From an uncultured Eubacterium sp. (GTDB lineage: Bacteria; Bacillota; Clostridia; Lachnospirales; Lachnospiraceae): 23,541 nucleotides of DNA. Numbering within the stretch: the first letter of the stretch is position 1; every line of letters begins with the position of its first letter. Below, piece by piece: positions 15,426-22,367 of the stretch. The stretch covers positions 1 to 23,541 of the forward strand of contig CALGGT010000025.1 in the NCBI GenBank assembly GCA_937915825.1, written 5' to 3'. The notes beneath the pieces were generated by a model. That model saw only the letters and a program-made list of their open reading frames with translations. It did no database searches and was not told the origin of the DNA. The position numbers were made by a program, and so were the translations under genes.

Positions 15426-16535
15426 CTATACAACAAAATATCCATCGTCACTGTAGAGGTAGGATTCCAATTGAGAATCCAACACCTCACGATTCTTCAG
15501 ATCATTATTTTCCAAAAGATAAGCTTGTTTCTCATCGAAAGCAAATACTTTATAGATGATCACACGAACCTTATCGCCTACGTGAATATCCCGACGTTGT
15601 AAGGAACGGTGGGTGGTAAGAAGCAAACCGTTAACATTTACCGTAAGTTCAAATGCGTTTCCACGGAATAAAATATCGACAACTTCACCTTCCTCGGAAC
15701 AATCGATAATATCTTTGAAATGGTCGTTGTCCATCTTAAAGGCCTCTACAAATTCCGGTCGGATGACAGCGCCTAAATAGTTGCCATTTTCAAATCCACG
15801 CAAACGACTAAAGTTCTCAATGATGGTGGATTGACCGATAAACTCGGAGACAAAGGGCGTTTGCGGATTTTTATAAATCGAAATAGGAGTACCGATCTGC
15901 TCGATCTGTCCCTGGTTGGTAACGATGATCTGATCCGCAACTTCCACGGCCTCATCCTGATCGTGGGTAACGAAAATACTAGTAATTCCTACTTTCTTAA
16001 TCATTTTGCGAAGCCAGGTACGAAGTTCCTGACGAACCTTTGCGTCAATAGCAGCAAAGGGCTCATCCAAGAGCAACAAAGAAGGAGAGGGGGCCAAAGC
16101 CCTGGCAAATGCTACACGCTGTCTTTGTCCACCGGACAACTGATTGGGATAACGTTTTTCCAATCCTGCCAGGTCTGTTAATTCCAAAAGTTCGGTTACT
16201 CTTTCTTTGATTTTCTTTTTATCCCATTTTTGAATCTTTAAGCCGAAAGCAATGTTATCATAGACAGTCATATAACGGAATAATGCATAGTTCTGAAATA
16301 CGAAGCCGATTCCTCTTTGGGAAGGGGAAACGTTATTAACCGTTTTTCCGTCAATGATGATCTCTCCGCTGGTCGGAGTTTCCAGTCCTGCGATCATTCG
16401 AAGAATGGTGGTTTTCCCACTTCCGGATGGACCTAACAAGGCTACGAGGCTTCCTTTCTCAATTCCAAAATTTACATCCTTGGATGCCTGGAAATCGCCA
16501 TATTTTTTATTGATATTTTTTAATTCCACATACAT
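15426..16535 (-). CDS. cysA: Sulfate/thiosulfate import ATPase
   Basis: A 369-residue cytoplasmic ATPase that powers sulfate/thiosulfate uptake together with CysT and CysW. Walker A is GPSGSGKT (35-42), the Q-loop follows in FVFQNYALFRYMTVYDNIAFG (Gln81, the CysA-typical wording), the signature is LSGGQRQRVAFARAL (133-147), Walker B runs into LLLLDEPFAAID (Asp157, Glu158), and the H-loop is VTHDQDEA (His191). The C-terminal third is a regulatory TOBE-type domain (IRPEFVE near 268, then VDILFRGNAFELTVNVNG). Length is normal. It is the last gene of the minus-strand operon and starts six bases after the cysW stop. Confidence 0.94.
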   Translation of the reverse strand: MYVELKNINKKYGDFQASKDVNFGIEKGSLVALLGPSGSGKTTILRMIAGLETPTSGEIIIDGKTVNNVSPSQRGIGFVFQNYALFRYMTVYDNIAFGLKIQKWDKKKIKERVTELLELTDLAGLEKRYPNQLSGGQRQRVAFARALAPSPSLLLLDEPFAAIDAKVRQELRTWLRKMIKKVGITSIFVTHDQDEAVEVADQIIVTNQGQIEQIGTPISIYKNPQTPFVSEFIGQSTIIENFSRLRGFENGNYLGAVIRPEFVEAFKMDNDHFKDIIDCSEEGEVVDILFRGNAFELTVNVNGLLLTTHRSLQRRDIHVGDKVRVIIYKVFAFDEKQAYLLENNDLKNREVLDSQLESYLYSDDGYFVV

Positions 16536-16541
16536 AATTTT

Positions 16542-17396
16542 TTACCTCGCATTCTTGTTTTTCGTATCTTTATGTTCAAAAATATTTCGAAGGATCAATA
16601 CGATGATCGCAATAATAACTAAGAGTGACGATACGGCAAAGGCCGCAGTGATCGCATCGGCAGAGCCGGCTAGATACAACGCGTCGATCTCCAGGGGAAG
16701 AGTAAACGTTTTTCCTCTGGTTTTGGAAAGCGCATTGACCGCTCCGAATTCTCCCAAAGCACGAGCGGTACAAAGAATCATACCGTAGATCAATGCCCAT
16801 TTAATATGGGGAAGTGTAATGCGTCGGAAAATGGAAAATCCTTTGGCACCCATTAAGGCTGCAGCCTCTTCCTCGTCCTTCCCCTGGGCATTTAAAACGG
16901 GAATGATCTCTCGTGAGATGAACGGGAAGGTAACAAAGATCGTGGCCAGGCAAACGCCGGGGAGAGCAAATACAATTTTAATGTCCGTGCCCCACATTGC
17001 ATTCAAGCGATCCACAAAAGGGGCGGCCCAACCCATTCGACCAAAGGTCATAATGAAAGCCAAACCGGCAATAACCGGCGAAATAGAAAAAGGAATATCG
17101 ATCAACGTAGCTAACAATTGTTTTCCACGGAAGGAAAACTTCGTAAGAAGCCAGGAAGCAAACAGACCGAAGATCGTATTTACCACCAATGCCACAACGG
17201 TAGCTAAAAGTGTAACCTGAAGGGCCGAAATTACCGTTTTCGTTCCCAGGGATTCCATGTAAAAGGCAAATCCTTTTTTCAGGGAGTTGACAATGACAGA
17301 CGCCAGCGGCATCACTAACATCAGGAAAACGAACAGGACACTGATCGTAATAAGTACGACGCGTGTTATTTTCTCGCTTTTAGTTTTTTGTTCCAT
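16542..17396 (-). CDS. cysW: Sulfate ABC transporter permease CysW
   Basis: A 284-residue inner-membrane permease of the sulfate importer. About six helices are visible, starting with VLITISVLFVFLMLVMPLASVIV. The ABC-binding EAA loop is EEEAAALMGAKGFSIFRRIT, followed by LPHIKWALIYGMILC. CysW wording is present in ARALGEFGAVNALSKTRGKT. The start ATG has AAAGGAG seven bases upstream on the minus strand. It lies 25 bases after cysT and six before cysA. Confidence 0.93.
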   Translation of the reverse strand: MEQKTKSEKITRVVLITISVLFVFLMLVMPLASVIVNSLKKGFAFYMESLGTKTVISALQVTLLATVVALVVNTIFGLFASWLLTKFSFRGKQLLATLIDIPFSISPVIAGLAFIMTFGRMGWAAPFVDRLNAMWGTDIKIVFALPGVCLATIFVTFPFISREIIPVLNAQGKDEEEAAALMGAKGFSIFRRITLPHIKWALIYGMILCTARALGEFGAVNALSKTRGKTFTLPLEIDALYLAGSADAITAAFAVSSLLVIIAIIVLILRNIFEHKDTKNKNAR

Positions 17397-17421
17397 TTGA
17401 GATCTCCTTTCTGACCCTTGT

Positions 17422-18252
17422 CTAGATCATGTTGGTTCGTCTGGATTGGTGGATCTGGACGATGTTAATACCTAATAACAACAGGAACGATAAGATCAAC
17501 ATGACTAAAGCAATTGCCGTAGCACCGGAGTAATCCATGTAATTCAGCTTTTGCATAATGAGGTAGGAAACAACTTGTGTATGATCTTTTTGACTGTTTC
17601 CGGAAATGTAAATAACGCTTCCGTATTCGCCGATGCCCCGGGCAAATGCCAACCCGAAACCGGTGATCAGGGCCGGACGCAGTTCGGATAAAATAACCTT
17701 GAAGAAGGTGGTCTTTTTATTGGCTCCTAATACGTAAGCCGCTTCCTCAAATTGGGGATCTAATTTTTCGAGGACCGGTTGAATGGCACGAACGACAAAG
17801 GGGATTCCGATAAAGATCAAGGCAATGGTTAACCCGATGTGGGTATAGGAAATTTTCAGTCCCAGATGGGAAAGGGGTTTTCCAATCTCCCCGGTATCGG
17901 AATACATTTTTGAGAGTGTAATACCGGCTACCGCAGTAGGAAGGGCGAAGGGAAGTTCGATCAAACCGTCTAAAATTCGTTTTCCGGGAAAATCGTAACG
18001 AACCAAAACCCAGGCAAGAATAACACCAAAAATACTGTTAATGATCGCGGCGATCAGTGAGCATAAAATGCTGGTGGCAAATGAATAGCGCACTGCTTCC
18101 GTGGAAATGGTTTTGAAAAATTCTGCGGGAGAAAGCTTAAAGGCATAGACCATAACGGATGCTAAAGGAATGAGAATAATTAAGGATAGCAACGTTACGG
18201 TTATCCCCATGGACAAGCCAAATCCCGGGATCACATGTTTTCCTTTTTTCAT
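17422..18252 (-). CDS. cysT: Sulfate ABC transporter permease CysT
   Basis: A 276-residue inner-membrane permease, partner of CysW (also called CysU). There are about six helices, the first being SMGITVTLLSLIILIPLASV. The EAA loop is FEEAAYVLGANKKTTFFKVI, then LSELRPALITG. The family-typical RGIGEYGSVIYISGNSQKDH follows. The frame is open from a TTG at 18291, but nothing resembling a ribosome site precedes it. The ATG at 18252 has AGAAAGGGG just upstream and gives the usual N terminus MKKGKHVIPGFGLS, so it is chosen. The 218-base space before it holds tandem repeats and a long hairpin. Confidence 0.93.
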   Translation of the reverse strand: MKKGKHVIPGFGLSMGITVTLLSLIILIPLASVMVYAFKLSPAEFFKTISTEAVRYSFATSILCSLIAAIINSIFGVILAWVLVRYDFPGKRILDGLIELPFALPTAVAGITLSKMYSDTGEIGKPLSHLGLKISYTHIGLTIALIFIGIPFVVRAIQPVLEKLDPQFEEAAYVLGANKKTTFFKVILSELRPALITGFGLAFARGIGEYGSVIYISGNSQKDHTQVVSYLIMQKLNYMDYSGATAIALVMLILSFLLLLGINIVQIHQSRRTNMI

Positions 18253-18283
18253 GTAGGAAACCCCTTTCTGCTGATTGTTTTTT

Positions 18284-18352
18284 GAATCCAAATTTATAGT
18301 TTCTAGGATTCAAATTTATAGTTTTTAGGATCTAAATTTATTGTGATCTAAG
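18284..18352. repeat. Three tandem 22-23 bp AT-rich repeats upstream of cysT
   Basis: Copies run 18284-18306, 18307-18328 and 18329-18352. On the plus strand the first two share AAATTTATAGTTT followed by TAG and GA; the third is more diverged (AAATTTATTGTGATCTAAG). The period of about two helical turns places the core CAAATTTATA on the same DNA face each time. The position, 32-100 bases before the cysT start, suggests an operator array for a sulfur or other regulator. Confidence 0.75.
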
Positions 18353-18366
18353 TGAAGATTGAAGGA

Positions 18367-18379
18367 TCCGTATTACGGA
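18367..18379. repeat. Short perfect palindrome TCCGTA-T-TACGGA
   Basis: A 13-base palindrome between the hairpin and the repeat array in the sbp-cysT gap. It could be a regulator site or a small stem; nothing else marks its role. Confidence 0.45.
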
Positions 18380-18400
18380 CTATTTTTCTTAGTATCAGAA

Positions 18401-18430
18401 GTTGGGGTCAAATATAAATTTGGCCCCAAC
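18401..18430. other. Long perfect hairpin between sbp and cysT
   Basis: GTTGGGGTCAAAT (18401-18413) pairs with ATTTGGCCCCAAC (18418-18430), a 13-bp stem with one G-T pair and a four-base loop. It sits 40 bases after the sbp stop on the minus strand. No T-run follows on the minus strand (TTCTGATACTAAG), so it is more likely a partial terminator or an mRNA-stabilising stem that lets sbp be made in excess over the permeases. Its inner part repeats the AAATTTATA core of the neighbouring array. Confidence 0.7.
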
Positions 18431-18470
18431 TGGAAATTTCGATATGATGTTCTTAGGATGTTTGTCCGGA

Positions 18471-19535
18471 TTAGCGAGCATAAATTTCATCGAAGATGGT
18501 TCCATCCTGGAAGAAGGTTTCATATGCCTGATCCCAGCCACCGAAATCATTGATGGTACAAAGTTTCATATCCAGATCAAATTTGTCCCCGTATTTTTGA
18601 AGAATCTCTTCATTGGAAGGACGATAGCCGCTCTTACCAATGATTTCCTGTGCTTCATCGGAATACAAGTAGTTCAAATACTCCTTAGCTAATTCTTCGG
18701 TTCCGTTCTTTTTAGCATTCTCGTCAACGATGGCCACACTGGGTTGTGCCAGAATACTGATGCTGGGAGATACGATCTCATAGTCATCGGGATACTCAGT
18801 TACGGAAGCGATTGCTTCGTTCTCCCAGGCGATCAAAACATCTCCTTGCTTGTTTTCAACGAAGGTGGTAGTTGATCCGCGGGCACCGGAATCCATAACG
18901 GTAACATTTGCATAAAGTTTCTTCATGAAATCCTTAACCTTTGCTTCGTCGTTGCTGAATTTCTCGCTGGCATATTGCCAAGCTGCCAAGAAGTTCCAGC
19001 AAGCGCCGCCGCTGCTCTTAGGATCGGGTGTAATGATCTCTACACCATCCTTAATTAAATCATCCCAGTCCTTAATGCCTTTTTCATTTCCTTTTCTTAC
19101 AAGGAAAACAATGGTCGATGTATAAGGAGAGGAATCCTTATCAAACTCAGATAACCAACCGCTTTCAATTAAGCCTGCCTGCTCAACTAATGTAATATCA
19201 TGAGCCAAGGCCAATGTTACGACATCCGCTTCAGCGCCTTCCACTACAGAACGAGCCTGTCCGCCGGATCCGCCATGAGATTGAACCAATTCGACGTCAT
19301 TGCCGGTTTTTTCTTTGTAATATTCCTTAAAGGCTTTGTTGTACTCTGCATATAACTCACGGGTGGGATCGTAGGAAACATTGGTTAATGTTAACGTTCC
19401 TTCTACGGAAGATCCGCTGGCGCTTTTACTTCCGGATGGATTGGAACCAGTGTTGGAACATCCGGTTGTAAAGGTTGTTACGATCAGAGTTGCTGCCAAA
19501 GCAATGGCAGTGAATTTTGTTGCAAACTTACGCAT
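18471..19535 (-). CDS. sbp: Sulfate/thiosulfate-binding lipoprotein
   Basis: A 354-residue substrate-binding protein of the sulfate importer. A signal peptide ends in a lipobox-like T-T-G-C (Cys26), so it should be lipid-anchored outside the membrane, followed by a Ser/Gly-rich linker. Family motifs include LTNVSYDPTRELYAEYNKAF, QSHGGSGGQARSV (sulfate-contacting loop), ADVVTLALAHDI, NPK-like DPKSSGGACWNFLAAW, and SARGSTTTF-like GARGSTTTFVENKQGDVLIAWENE. GGAGGAA (minus strand, 19542-19548) lies about six bases before the ATG. It is the first gene of the sbp-cysT-cysW-cysA unit. Which oxyanion it prefers cannot be told from sequence; the gene set points to sulfate or thiosulfate. Confidence 0.94.
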   Translation of the reverse strand: MRKFATKFTAIALAATLIVTTFTTGCSNTGSNPSGSKSASGSSVEGTLTLTNVSYDPTRELYAEYNKAFKEYYKEKTGNDVELVQSHGGSGGQARSVVEGAEADVVTLALAHDITLVEQAGLIESGWLSEFDKDSSPYTSTIVFLVRKGNEKGIKDWDDLIKDGVEIITPDPKSSGGACWNFLAAWQYASEKFSNDEAKVKDFMKKLYANVTVMDSGARGSTTTFVENKQGDVLIAWENEAIASVTEYPDDYEIVSPSISILAQPSVAIVDENAKKNGTEELAKEYLNYLYSDEAQEIIGKSGYRPSNEEILQKYGDKFDLDMKLCTINDFGGWDQAYETFFQDGTIFDEIYAR

Positions 19536-19645
19536 GTTTCATTCCTCCATTTTTGTTACGATTCATAGCAGATGCCCGTAATTTTGGGGCTCGCTTTGCG
19601 TTTGGGTGAACCGCAAATTTTTTCGAAAAATAATTTTACAATGCA

Positions 19646-19674
19646 ATACTACACTATAAGAATTTGAAAATCAA
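19646..19674 (-). promoter_or_regulatory. Probable promoter of the sbp-cysTWA operon
   Basis: On the minus strand TTGATT (19674-19669) and TAGTAT (19651-19646) are separated by 17 bases. Transcription would start near 19639 and give a leader of about 104 bases. Both hexamers match only four of six consensus bases, which would suit a regulated promoter. Confidence 0.45.
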
Positions 19675-19784
19675 GAGGATATTTAAAAAAAGTTAGAGAA
19701 TGATTTATAAATCTGATAATTAAAAGAGAATTATAAATAATTAAACATGGTTGCGCCTGACACGTCGATGGGTAAGGTGTAGAT

Positions 19785-21098
19785 TTAAGCGTTTTTTTGA
19801 ATGAATTTGATCATCCGTTTGCAATCGTTCCATCTGCCTTCGGAGGAGACATTTCCCAAAGTGCAGAACACATAGGTTTTATTGTTCCAGCGATACCCGC
19901 CGCAGAAACATTGCCCGGCATCGTCGGTATATCCAGTCTTTCCGCCTAGAAAGTTCTCGTCGTATCCCAACAAATAGTCCGTACTGTAAAGGAGCCGGTC
20001 GTATTTTTTCTTATTTACGGAACCAAAACGGTATTTTTTCTTTTTAAGGATCTTTTGTAATTCCGGATACTCCTGACATCCGCTGTAAATGATACACAGA
20101 TCCCTTGCGGTGGTGTAATGTCCCTTGGCATCCAATCCGTGAGGCGTAACAAAATGAGTGTTCTTGCATCCGATGGCAGCGGCTTTCTCATTCATAAGAT
20201 CCGCAAATCCCTGAGTGGTCTGGCCAACGTGTTCCGCCAATGCCGTAGCAGAATCGTTGGAAGACCGGATCAAAAGGGCGTGTAACAGGTCATTTACGTA
20301 GAATTGTGTTCCTTTCTTAGCATAGAGACAGCCGTAATCGGTTTGGACCGCCTTTTTAGAAAGAGTTACGATATCAGTTAAAGAAGCTTTCTCCATGGTG
20401 ACCAGGGCGGTCATTAATTTTGTAGTGCTGGCGTTGGCTCTTTTTTTATCCGGTTTTTTTCCAAATAATAAGCTGTGGTCTTCCATACAATAGATAGCGG
20501 CGGTGCGCCCTTGAATGGTACAGGTCTTAACTTTGCTGTTTTGAACGGTAAAGGGAGCAGATGTGAATTCTTTATGATCCTCGCTTTCCGGTAAAACAAC
20601 CTGCCAGGTGGACTCACTGCTTTGCTTCCAATAGGAAGGAAGTGTAAGAGAAATATCTTGTACGACATCGGCCTCGTCATCCGAAGAGACTGCGATTTCC
20701 CCAGTCTCCGCGGGGGCTGTATTTGCCAGTTCCTGGGTATACACAACCTGAAACTCCTGGGTGGCGCTGTCTTGATACATGACCTGCAAAGGACCTTGTT
20801 TCGCGTGATGAACCTGAAAATTCAAGGTGATGGGTTTACTGCCATGGGCGGCATACTGCTCTTCCAATCCTGAAATTTCCACCGTACTTTTTTCTTTTGG
20901 TTTCGTTGGATTCTGTATTTTATTGGCAATCTGAGAGGGTGCCGGAAGCTCCGGAAAAAGCTTCGGAGAAAAAGAATGGACACCTAAAATAATGCCGCTG
21001 ATAAATATCAAAGATAATAGTAGCAGAGTAACCTTTCCCCCAAAGGTTAAGTGACCTTTTCGTTGTCTTTTTGAGGCGGGGCGTTTCTTAGTAGCCAA
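19785..21098 (-). CDS. D-alanyl-D-alanine carboxypeptidase (S11 family, N-terminally anchored)
   Basis: A 437-residue penicillin-binding protein of the DacA/DacF type, which trims the terminal D-Ala from peptidoglycan stem peptides. The three active-site motifs are all present: S-T-T-K (Ser224, Lys227), S-S-N (279-281) and K-T-G (387-389). Unlike classical PBP5 it starts with a basic tail and one membrane helix (about 22-41), has a beta-rich stretch of about 130 residues before the catalytic domain, and ends soon after the catalytic domain without an amphipathic C-terminal anchor. It is thus held by its N terminus. The start is TTG, with GAAGG about seven bases upstream; no ATG, GTG or other methionine is available before the helix. 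It has its own consensus promoter. Confidence 0.9.
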   Translation of the reverse strand: MATKKRPASKRQRKGHLTFGGKVTLLLLSLIFISGIILGVHSFSPKLFPELPAPSQIANKIQNPTKPKEKSTVEISGLEEQYAAHGSKPITLNFQVHHAKQGPLQVMYQDSATQEFQVVYTQELANTAPAETGEIAVSSDDEADVVQDISLTLPSYWKQSSESTWQVVLPESEDHKEFTSAPFTVQNSKVKTCTIQGRTAAIYCMEDHSLLFGKKPDKKRANASTTKLMTALVTMEKASLTDIVTLSKKAVQTDYGCLYAKKGTQFYVNDLLHALLIRSSNDSATALAEHVGQTTQGFADLMNEKAAAIGCKNTHFVTPHGLDAKGHYTTARDLCIIYSGCQEYPELQKILKKKKYRFGSVNKKKYDRLLYSTDYLLGYDENFLGGKTGYTDDAGQCFCGGYRWNNKTYVFCTLGNVSSEGRWNDCKRMIKFIQKNA

Positions 21099-21148
21099 AA
21101 TCGTACCTTCTTTCCTGGTGTTCGTAGTTGCGAGTCACATCTTTTACA

Positions 21149-21178
21149 ATTATACATGGAAGAGGAAGTGACTGTCAA
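21149..21178 (-). promoter_or_regulatory. Consensus promoter of the carboxypeptidase gene
   Basis: On the minus strand TTGACA (21178-21173) and TATAAT (21154-21149), both perfect, are separated by 18 bases. The promoter is divergent from the ZIP transporter promoter, whose -35 element lies only 10 bases away. Confidence 0.82.
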
Positions 21179-21188
21179 GTAAATGGAG

Positions 21189-21217
21189 TTGCAATCGGGG
21201 GAGTTAGATGTTATAAT
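21189..21217 (+). promoter_or_regulatory. Promoter of the ZIP transporter gene
   Basis: TTGCAA at 21189-21194, a 17-base spacer and a perfect TATAAT at 21212-21217, preceded by TGT (extended -10). The predicted start of transcription is near 21224. Confidence 0.82.
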
Positions 21218-21225
21218 GACGCTAA

Positions 21226-21239
21226 TGAAAACGTTTACG
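21226..21239. promoter_or_regulatory. cre-like operator (CcpA/LacI-family site)
   Basis: TGAAAACGTTTACG matches the catabolite-response element consensus TGWNANCGNTNWCA at 13 of 14 positions; only the last base differs. It covers the first transcribed bases of the ZIP gene, where a bound repressor would block transcription. Other LacI-family repressors also bind such AAACGTTT-centred sites. Confidence 0.55.
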
Positions 21240-21287
21240 TAAGACATTTGAGTCGAACATAATTTGAATGAGAAAGATGAGGAAAAC

Positions 21288-22070
21288 ATGAGTTTTGAGG
21301 TGATTTATAATATCCTGATCCCCTTTCTTGGGACATCCTTGGGAGCGGCATGTGTTTATTTTATGAGGGACCGAATGAGTGAAAAACTGCAGAAGGGGCT
21401 AACCGGCTTTGCGGCAGGGATCATGATGGCGGCATCTATTTGGAGTCTGTTGATTCCGGCCATGGAGGATTCGGCACTCCCGGGAAAAATGTCAGTCATT
21501 CCGGCAGCGGTGGGATTTTGCCTGGGGATCTTATTTCTGCTTTTATTGGATATTTTGATTCCTCACTTGCATCAATTTAGCACCGAAGCGGAAGGAATTC
21601 ATAGCAATTTGAAGAAAACGACCATGCTGGTATTGGCCGTTACGATCCACAATTTTCCGGAAGGGATGGCGGTTGGAGTGGTTTGTGCCGGATTTTTATA
21701 TGGCTACGAAAATATTACGGCCATGGGCATGCTTGCATTATCGTTGGGGATTGCCATCCAGAATTTCCCGGAGGGAGCGATTATTTCCATGCCGTTAAGG
21801 GCGGAAGGAATGGGAAAACATAAGGCATTTGCCCTGGGAATTTTATCCGGCGTTGTGGAACCGATCGGTGCGGTACTGACCATTCTTGCAGCAGGAATTG
21901 CGGTTCCTGCCCTGCCTTATTTGCTGAGTTTTGCGGCGGGGGCCATGATATATGTAATCGTGGAAGAGTTGATACCGGAAATGTCCCAGGGAAAGCATTC
22001 CAACGTGGGGACTTTGGCTTTTTCCGGTGGATTTACCTGTATGATGATCCTGGATGTAGTGCTTGGATAG
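21288..22070 (+). CDS. ZIP-family divalent metal transporter
   Basis: A 260-residue membrane protein of the ZIP family (ZupT/GufA-like), expected to import zinc, iron or manganese. Eight helices are predicted. The two metal-binding helices are clear: HNFPEGMAVGVV (His121, Asn122, Glu125) and IQNFPEGAIIS (Asn159, Glu162), followed by VVEPIGA (Glu191). A short His-containing loop (IPHLHQFSTEAEGIH) lies between helices 3 and 4. An upstream in-frame ATG (21264) has no ribosome site; GATGAGGA at 21276-21283 supports the ATG at 21288. The gene is alone in its unit. The leader carries a cre-like operator, hinting at carbon or another LacI-type control rather than Zur/Fur alone. Confidence 0.92.
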   Translation: MSFEVIYNILIPFLGTSLGAACVYFMRDRMSEKLQKGLTGFAAGIMMAASIWSLLIPAMEDSALPGKMSVIPAAVGFCLGILFLLLLDILIPHLHQFSTEAEGIHSNLKKTTMLVLAVTIHNFPEGMAVGVVCAGFLYGYENITAMGMLALSLGIAIQNFPEGAIISMPLRAEGMGKHKAFALGILSGVVEPIGAVLTILAAGIAVPALPYLLSFAAGAMIYVIVEELIPEMSQGKHSNVGTLAFSGGFTCMMILDVVLG

Positions 22071-22080
22071 CTGAGTGTGA

Positions 22081-22107
22081 TCCTTTCTCCGAAAGGACGG
22101 TGTATTT
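22081..22107 (+). terminator. Probable terminator of the ZIP gene
   Basis: TCCTTTC (22081-22087) pairs with GAAAGGA (22091-22097) around a three-base loop, followed by CGGTGTATTTTC. It starts 10 bases after the stop codon. The T-run is delayed and short, so efficiency is uncertain. Confidence 0.55.
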
Positions 22108-22175
22108 TCTTCTGTGGTATATTAGGACATTATCTGAAATGGTTCATAAGATTAAGAAATGATTTCCAATATGGG

Positions 22176-22204
22176 TGGACAAATAATGGGAAAAATGTTA
22201 CAAT
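22176..22204 (+). promoter_or_regulatory. Promoter upstream of a short terminated region
   Basis: TGGACA at 22176-22181, 17 bases, and TACAAT at 22199-22204, preceded by TGT (extended -10). Transcription would start near 22211. A terminator follows at 22261-22284, before the next gene. Confidence 0.7.
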
Positions 22205-22210
22205 GATGTT

Positions 22211-22284
22211 ACAATATTTTTGGGGAAAAACTAAATAGCATGTATATATTACCGATAATGGGGAGCATTGTGAGGCTCCCTTTT
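22211..22284 (+). ncRNA. Candidate small RNA or attenuated leader
   Basis: The stretch from the predicted start at 22211 to the T-run at 22284 would be an RNA of about 74 bases ending in its own terminator hairpin. It matches no RNA family I know. It may be an independent small RNA or an attenuated leader of the Big2 protein gene at 22368. Confidence 0.3.
22261..22284 (+). terminator. Intrinsic terminator of the short unit
   Basis: GGGAGC (22261-22266) pairs with GCTCCC (22275-22280) around an eight-base loop, with TTTT directly after. The stem is GC-rich, so termination should be at least partial. Confidence 0.7.
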
Positions 22285-22294
22285 GTTGTCGACA

Positions 22295-22325
22295 GGGTTT
22301 ATGTATTTAGGGGTTTATGTATTTA
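22295..22325 (+). repeat. Tandem 15-bp direct repeat before the Big2 protein gene
   Basis: GGGTTTATGTATTTA occurs at 22295-22309 and 22311-22325, exact copies with a period of 16. It lies 43 bases before the start codon in the non-coding leader; it may be a slippage product or a pair of regulator sites. Confidence 0.7.
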
Positions 22326-22367
22326 TTGGGGATATCGTAATAAAGGAAGATAGAAAGAAGTGATAAG

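Noticed and set aside
16354..16788. 144-residue plus-strand frame over the cysA/cysW junction
   Set aside because: It is antisense to two confidently identified genes and has no motifs or ribosome site.
19604..19614. GGGTGAACCGC on the plus strand, resembling part of the T-box signature
   Set aside because: It points away from the sbp operon and no aminoacyl-tRNA or amino acid gene lies downstream on that strand. No specifier-loop or antiterminator context was seen.
22240..22353. 37-codon frame starting MYILPIMGSIV in the leader of the Big2 gene
   Set aside because: It has no convincing ribosome site, runs straight through the terminator hairpin and the tandem repeat, and shows no coding signature.
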